NCBI RefSeq assembly: GCF_014385165.1
Contig: NZ_JACRTF010000001.1
Location: 1 to 64,000, forward strand
DNA length: 64,000 bases
Source of the DNA: Jilunia laotingensis
GTDB taxonomy: Bacteria > Bacteroidota > Bacteroidia > Bacteroidales > Bacteroidaceae
Direction of reading: 5' to 3'
Shown here piece by piece: positions 58,154 through 64,000 of the stretch. The stretch's first letter is position 1. The number at the start of each line of letters is the position of its first letter. Made by a program: the position numbers and the translations under genes. A model generated the notes under the pieces. The model saw nothing but the letters and a program-made list of their open reading frames with translations, ran no database searches and had not been told where the DNA came from.

Positions 58154-58840
58154 TCATAAGGCTTTCCAAAATTTTTGAAAGTCTTTATATTTCCCATAAC
58201 AAACCAATACATCTCCTTCTTGAATCTTATCATTTTCCGGCAGTTCATTTACAACTTTATGTTCCGTTAACGAAATACCCAAACAATTTTCGATCTTATG
58301 AGCGCGCTTCAGTCCAATAAGTTTCAGATGAAACTCACCGTCCAAATTTAATTCATTTACAAAATAACCGATAAACTTCTCCGGAACAGCAAATTTGACT
58401 ACATAATATTCCGAATCAATACGGAAAGCCTCAATACTCGTTCCAAAATCCAATAGTCTGACCAAACTCCTAGCAGCATCCTCTTCCGGTGTCAGAATAC
58501 GATCCAGACTGAAAGCCTCAAGTACGGAACGATGCACCAAATCAATTGCCCGTGCATAAATATGCTCGACTTTCATCTGTTTCAACAATGCTACCACACG
58601 AATTGATGCTCCAAAATTTTCACCGATTGCCACAATCACAACATCGACACTATTTAATGGTAGTACCGAAAGTGCCTGCTCATCAGTAGCGTCAATTACA
58701 AAAGCTGTAGCGACTTTGTCTTTTATAGAATCCACACGGCTCTCACTGTTGTCCGCTCCTATCACCTCATGTCCCAAAGCAGAAAGTTCCTCTGCCAACA
58801 CACGTCCATAATTACCAAGACCAATAATAATATATTTCAT
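58154..58840 (-). CDS. Potassium channel regulatory subunit (KtrA/TrkA family)
   Basis: A 228-residue RCK protein, N-terminal Rossmann domain (IIGLGNYGRVLAEELSALGH, VVIVAIGENFGASIRVVALL) and C-terminal RCK_C domain (FHLKLIGLKRAHKIENCLGI, EGDVLVCYGKYKDFQKF). It gates the membrane subunit encoded 1 bp upstream on the same strand, in response to nucleotides in the family. Confidence 0.93.
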   Translation of the reverse strand: MKYIIIGLGNYGRVLAEELSALGHEVIGADNSESRVDSIKDKVATAFVIDATDEQALSVLPLNSVDVVIVAIGENFGASIRVVALLKQMKVEHIYARAIDLVHRSVLEAFSLDRILTPEEDAARSLVRLLDFGTSIEAFRIDSEYYVVKFAVPEKFIGYFVNELNLDGEFHLKLIGLKRAHKIENCLGISLTEHKVVNELPENDKIQEGDVLVCYGKYKDFQKFWKAL

Positions 58841-58841
58841 A

Positions 58842-60677
58842 TCAGTTGATTATAATGTCATCTTTCGGATAACGATATTTTGTATTCTTTTTCTGCTTTA
58901 TAACGCCCAGCATCAAAGTAATCAGCCCCACTCGACCAACAAACATCAACAAGGCGACTAATAATTTACTTTCATCTCGCAACAAAGGAGTAGCATTTAG
59001 ACTTGAGCCAACAGTACTCAAAGCAGAAACACATTCAAATGTCAAAGTCATAATAGACATCTCCGGCTCCAGTATACTCAAAATAAAAACAAAAAGAAAT
59101 AACACTCCCAAAGACATCACCACTGTAGCATTAGAACGTCGAATAGAATCATGCGATAATTCACGTCCAAAGACTTCCACTCGCTCAGCTCCGCGAAGCA
59201 CCGCAAATAAATTTAAGACAACTACGGCAAAAGCGTTTACCTTGACGCCACCTGCAGTGGACTGAGCAGCACCACCAATCCACATTAATAAGATATAAAT
59301 TAATATGGATTGCATGCTCAACGTTGCCAAATCTACACTGGTGAACCCTGCCGTACGCGGACAGGTAGCATTAAAAAAAGCTTGTGTCCATTTATCAGCT
59401 ACAGACATACCCGCAAAAGAACCATTCCATTCAAAGGCGGCTATAGCTAATGTCCCAAACAATAATAACAAAAAGGTCATTATCAATACGATCTTTGTAT
59501 TCAGGATATATAGATGCTTCCTACTATGTCTATCAGGTTCCCATGTATGAAGGAATTTCCAAAAACGACGAAGATAATAAAGCACGATATCCTTAAAGTT
59601 TACCAAAATGGGAAATCCTATTCCTCCTAAGATTATTAATAATGAAACGGATATATAGAGTGAATTATGACCGGTCATTACCATCGGATTGCCAAGATTT
59701 CCGGGAAGTGTAGAGAATCCCGCATTACAAAAAGCAGAAATAGAGTGAAAAGCAGAAAAGGCAAGTTCATCCTCTAAATCCATTCCTAAAGTACCGTGAA
59801 TACTGAACCAGATAGAAGCCATACCGCCCCCCTCAATAACAAGTGTAAAGCCTAATATATATAATAAGGTAGAAAGCAATGATCCCAAAGAATTGGAACT
59901 TACCATGTCACGAACCACCAGCTGGTTATAAAGCGAAGTATTTCCCATAAAGAACATGGCAAAAAAGCTAGTCAATGTCATCACCCCAAGTCCACCTACT
60001 TGTATTAAAAGGATAATAACCGTCAACCCTAAAGGGGTGAAAGTAGCTGAAACATCCACTGGCACCAACCCTGTAACACAGACAGCACTGGTTGATGTAA
60101 ACAGCGCATCAACCCAGGATATCGAAATGCTCTCCACGGTACAACGAGGTAACAGCAACAGGCCTGTACCAATCAGTATAATCACCAGAAAGCTCGCTGC
60201 CAATATCAGAGATGGATTAGTCCGCCTTCCGAGCAATCGAACCAGACCATTGGAAAGATTCAGAAAAGAAAGTAATAATAAAAGCAGAGAATGATATAGT
60301 TTACTATCCAGAAACTCCCAAAAGTACAATATGGCACCATTCTCCTCTGGGCGATGAAACACAACAGGAATCAATGTCATATAGAGTAACCAACTCAATA
60401 TCCAACCAAATTTCCGATAACTTTTCTTCGTTGATCTATATTCGAGTAAAATATGCAAAGTAGTGTCGATCAAGAAAATGATCCATACCGACTTGTAAAG
60501 TATATTCAGATTAGTTATATCCGTTGTAGAAAGTGGAAAACCATGTTCATATACCACCCCCATTATGAGGAGTAAAGATGCCACATACGTTAAGGCAGCT
60601 ATCAGTCTAAGGAAAAATTGCACATAAGGCTGTAGAAGCTTATTTTGATATAACAGGAGTTTATGATAAATCTTCAT
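58842..60677 (-). CDS. Potassium transporter membrane subunit (KtrB/TrkH family)
   Basis: A 611-residue membrane protein of the Trk/Ktr/HKT type. Four pore loops with selectivity-filter glycines are visible: TSAVCVTGLVPVD, SAFCNAGFST, TCPRTAGFTSVDL and SALSTVGSSL. An N-terminal extension of about 150 residues with additional membrane segments precedes the core (a feature of Bacteroidetes forms). Forms a K+ uptake system with the adjacent RCK subunit. First gene of the operon. Confidence 0.94.
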   Translation of the reverse strand: MKIYHKLLLYQNKLLQPYVQFFLRLIAALTYVASLLLIMGVVYEHGFPLSTTDITNLNILYKSVWIIFLIDTTLHILLEYRSTKKSYRKFGWILSWLLYMTLIPVVFHRPEENGAILYFWEFLDSKLYHSLLLLLLSFLNLSNGLVRLLGRRTNPSLILAASFLVIILIGTGLLLLPRCTVESISISWVDALFTSTSAVCVTGLVPVDVSATFTPLGLTVIILLIQVGGLGVMTLTSFFAMFFMGNTSLYNQLVVRDMVSSNSLGSLLSTLLYILGFTLVIEGGGMASIWFSIHGTLGMDLEDELAFSAFHSISAFCNAGFSTLPGNLGNPMVMTGHNSLYISVSLLIILGGIGFPILVNFKDIVLYYLRRFWKFLHTWEPDRHSRKHLYILNTKIVLIMTFLLLLFGTLAIAAFEWNGSFAGMSVADKWTQAFFNATCPRTAGFTSVDLATLSMQSILIYILLMWIGGAAQSTAGGVKVNAFAVVVLNLFAVLRGAERVEVFGRELSHDSIRRSNATVVMSLGVLFLFVFILSILEPEMSIMTLTFECVSALSTVGSSLNATPLLRDESKLLVALLMFVGRVGLITLMLGVIKQKKNTKYRYPKDDIIIN

Positions 60678-60810
60678 TATCTGCTATGTGTTAATGTGTC
60701 TGCAAACTTAATTAAAATAACAATAAATCCCTATTGTTTGTTTTCCTTTTATATGAATATTAAATTTTATATCTACATTTGGCACTCAAAAGAATAAAAA
60801 CTACAATTAC

Positions 60811-62184
60811 ATGAGTAACAGAACAAAGAGGTATATATTACCTGAAGAGGAAATCCCACATTACTGGTATAATATCCAAGCAGACATGGTGAATAAACCG
60901 ATGCCCCCATTAAACCCGGTCACAAAACAGCCACTGCGATCTGAAGATTTGTATCCAATTTTCGCAGAAGAGTTATGCCGTCAAGAATTGAACCAAAGTG
61001 ATCGATGGATTGAAATACCCGAGGAGGTACGAGAAATGTATAAATACTACCGCAGTACCCCACTAGTTCGTGCCTACGGTTTAGAAAAGGCCTTAGGAAC
61101 ACCTGCGCACATTTATTTCAAGAATGAAAGTGTAAGCCCAATGGGATCACACAAATTAAATTCTGCTATCCCCCAAGCGTATTACTGCAAAAAGGAGGGA
61201 GTCAAAAATGTAACTACCGAAACCGGAGCAGGGCAATGGGGAGCTTCATTAGCTTATGCCGCCAAACTTTTCGGGCTGGAAGCTGCCGTGTATCAAGTAA
61301 AGATCAGTTATGAACAGAAACCCTACCGACGTAGTATCATGCAAACATTCGGAGCCCAAGTAACTCCATCCCCATCTATGTCCACCCGTGCTGGCAAAGA
61401 TATATTAACAGCACACCCCAATCATCAGGGATCACTCGGAACAGCCATTTCAGAGGCCATTGAACTGGCACAAACTACTCCCGACTGTAAATATACATTA
61501 GGTTCCGTACTCAGCCATGTTACTTTGCATCAAACAGTAATCGGACTGGAAGCAGAAAAGCAAATGGCAATGGCCGGTGAGTACCCCGATATGGTAATAG
61601 CTTGCTTCGGAGGAGGCTCCAATTTTGGTGGTATCACATTTCCGTTTATGCGTCACAATATACTGGAGGGGAAAAAAACTCGTTTCATCGCTGCCGAACC
61701 GGCTTCCTGTCCTAAATTGACGCGGGGTAAATTCCAATACGATTTTGGTGATGAAGCCGGATATACCCCTTTATTACCCATGTTCACATTAGGACATAAT
61801 TTTGCTCCGGCAAATATCCATGCAGGTGGCTTGCGCTATCACGGTGCCGGTGTGATTGTATCACAATTACTAAAAGACGGATTAATGGAAGCAGTAGATA
61901 TAAAGCAATTGGAATCATTCGATGCCGGTTGTCTTTTTGCCCAAGCAGAAGGAATTATTCCGGCTCCCGAATCTTGCCACGCCATAGCTGCAACTATTCG
62001 CGAAGCTGAAAAATGCAAAGAGACCGGAGAAGAAAAAGTTATATTATTCAACCTGTCCGGACATGGGTTGATAGATATGGCTTCCTACGATAAATATCTT
62101 TCCGGAGACCTGGTCAATTACTCTTTAACCGACGAAGATATTCAGAAGAATCTGGATGAAATAGGAAAACAAGTGGGTAATTGA
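60811..62184 (+). CDS. trpB: Tryptophan synthase beta-like protein, TrpB2 type
   Basis: A 457-residue PLP enzyme of the long TrpB2 group (beta chain not needing a partner alpha subunit in the operon). The N-terminal extension (ILPEEEIPHYWYNIQADMVN), PLP lysine in SPMGSHKLNSAIPQAYYCKK, GAGQWG, and phosphate-binding ACFGGGSNFGG are clear. Converts serine and indole to tryptophan; some TrpB2 proteins salvage indole. It is not in a trp operon here; eno follows but has its own promoter. A -7 box TACATTTG is at 60774-60781. Confidence 0.92.
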   Translation: MSNRTKRYILPEEEIPHYWYNIQADMVNKPMPPLNPVTKQPLRSEDLYPIFAEELCRQELNQSDRWIEIPEEVREMYKYYRSTPLVRAYGLEKALGTPAHIYFKNESVSPMGSHKLNSAIPQAYYCKKEGVKNVTTETGAGQWGASLAYAAKLFGLEAAVYQVKISYEQKPYRRSIMQTFGAQVTPSPSMSTRAGKDILTAHPNHQGSLGTAISEAIELAQTTPDCKYTLGSVLSHVTLHQTVIGLEAEKQMAMAGEYPDMVIACFGGGSNFGGITFPFMRHNILEGKKTRFIAAEPASCPKLTRGKFQYDFGDEAGYTPLLPMFTLGHNFAPANIHAGGLRYHGAGVIVSQLLKDGLMEAVDIKQLESFDAGCLFAQAEGIIPAPESCHAIAATIREAEKCKETGEEKVILFNLSGHGLIDMASYDKYLSGDLVNYSLTDEDIQKNLDEIGKQVGN

Positions 62185-62220
62185 ACAAACATCACTTATT
62201 GTATGTTATTTAATTACTGA

Positions 62221-63609
<1,389 letters not shown>

Positions 63610-63631
63610 ATCCTTTGCATAAACAGATATT

Positions 63632-63669
63632 GGGCGTGGCGTTTATATATAATTATAAACATCGCGCCC
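63632..63669 (+). terminator. Terminator of eno
   Basis: GGGCG (63632-63636) pairs with CGCCC (63665-63669) and GTTTATA with TATAAAC inside, followed by ATTTCTTATAT. Lies 22 bp after the stop. Confidence 0.65.
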
Positions 63670-63752
63670 ATTTCTTATATACTCGCTTATTACATTGATC
63701 CATCAAATGTAAATCATTGCCCGCTATTGATTAATGCCAATCCTCCAAACAT

Positions 63753-63784
63753 AAAAAAGCATCCCCGGTATTGCCGAAGATGCT
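63753..63784 (-). terminator. Terminator of the SRP RNA-tRNA unit
   Basis: Minus strand AGCATC (63784-63779) pairs with GATGCT (63763-63758), with CCGG pairing inside, followed by TTTTT. It lies 12 bp past the tRNA 3' end. Confidence 0.75.
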
Positions 63785-63796
63785 TCCATCATTTTG

Positions 63797-63870
63797 AGCC
63801 TCTTGTCGGATTCGAACCAACGACCCCGAGATTACAAATCACGTGCTCTGGCCAACTGAGCTAAAGAGGC
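63797..63870 (-). tRNA. tRNA-Thr (anticodon TGT)
   Basis: 74 nt with a 7-bp acceptor stem (GCCTCTT with AAGAGGC), D stem GCTC/GAGC, anticodon loop TTTGTAA with anticodon TGT, and T arm GTTCGAATC. The discriminator base is U and the CCA end is not encoded. The middle base pair of the anticodon stem is a T-T mismatch. It is separated by four bases from the SRP RNA candidate. Confidence 0.95.
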
Positions 63871-63874
63871 GGGT

Positions 63875-63970
63875 GGGTAAGCTTACTATATCGCGCCGCT
63901 ACAACCAACTACCTTTGCTGCGATCAAGCCCTGGAGGATTCGAAGGGAGCTGGCCGTATAGGACTTACCC
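63875..63970 (-). ncRNA. ffs: Signal recognition particle RNA (4.5S-like, ffs)
   Basis: About 96 nt on the minus strand. The ends pair (GGGTAAG with CTTACCC), then CTATA with TATAG and GCCAGCT with AGTTGGT (with G-U pairs), giving one long rod as in small bacterial SRP RNAs. The tip carries CAGG and GCAGC-AAAGG, matching the conserved GCAGC(C)AAGG signature of the Ffh-binding domain, with a TTGA-type tetraloop in place of GGAA. Directly followed by tRNA-Thr, so probably cotranscribed and processed. The name rests on structure and motif, not on a database match. Confidence 0.72.
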
Positions 63971-63982
63971 GTTTTGCGGTTG

Positions 63983-63990
63983 CAAAGGTA
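63983..63990 (-). promoter_or_regulatory. -7 box of the SRP RNA-tRNA unit
   Basis: Minus strand TACCTTTG (63990-63983), 12 nt before the first base of the SRP RNA. The -33 element would lie at or beyond the window end. Confidence 0.6.
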
Positions 63991-64000
63991 CGCCTTTTTC

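Overview
The window looks like a Bacteroides chromosome. Evidence for this: promoters of the Bacteroidales type (TTTG, about 19 nt, then TAnnTTTG), families largely confined to Bacteroidetes (DUF5606, DUF4252, DUF3276, DUF6371 and DUF3987 mobilization genes, GH97, a DUF6377-type regulator), a 308-residue NusB and moderate AT richness. The species cannot be fixed from sequence alone.

Region 1 (1-11,100) is accessory DNA. It opens with the 3' part of a type I restriction specificity gene (hsdS). A second hsdS, convergent and apparently without its own upstream operon, follows, then a XerD-like tyrosine recombinase: the layout of a phase-variable type I restriction locus that swaps target-recognition domains by inversion. 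Next comes a mobilization/integration module, all on the minus strand: a coiled-coil membrane protein, relaxase, MobC-like protein, a candidate oriT hairpin, a zinc/toprim primase-like protein, a repeat-rich spacer, a DUF3987 ATPase, a small HTH protein, a tyrosine integrase and a zinc-ribbon/double-HTH protein. The element ends just before the dnaK terminator; its left end probably lies outside the window.

Region 2 (11.2-24.3 kb) is core genome: dnaK, a metal/cobalamin-type ABC binding protein and permease without an ATPase gene, a double-META lipoprotein, a carboxynorspermidine-type dehydrogenase followed by bcp and recA, an ECF sigma/anti-sigma-like/DUF4252 operon, and a YeiH exporter with a YeiE-like LysR gene.

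Region 3 (24.3-45.1 kb): a 1-kb intergenic region carrying a degenerate 22-bp tandem repeat, clpB, a structured RNA region with two mutually exclusive long hairpins, the nusB-yajC-ybbR-coaE-DUF5606 operon, the rplY-pth-hslR group, a CPA2 antiporter, pepT-gcvT, a PurF-like protein whose glutaminase domain has lost its catalytic cysteine, a second 22-bp tandem repeat, and a GH97 alpha-glucosidase next to a SusR-like regulator.

Region 4 (45.1-64 kb): crcB, a pentapeptide-like protein, an RluA-type pseudouridine synthase, a large envelope protein with an HExxH motif, an amidohydrolase, a decayed SWIM-zinc-finger gene, rlmF with a promoter placed for a leaderless message, an EamA transporter divergent from a YgbA-type protein, an SDR, a Ktr/Trk potassium system, trpB2, enolase, and at the right edge a minus-strand unit of SRP RNA immediately followed by tRNA-Thr(TGT).
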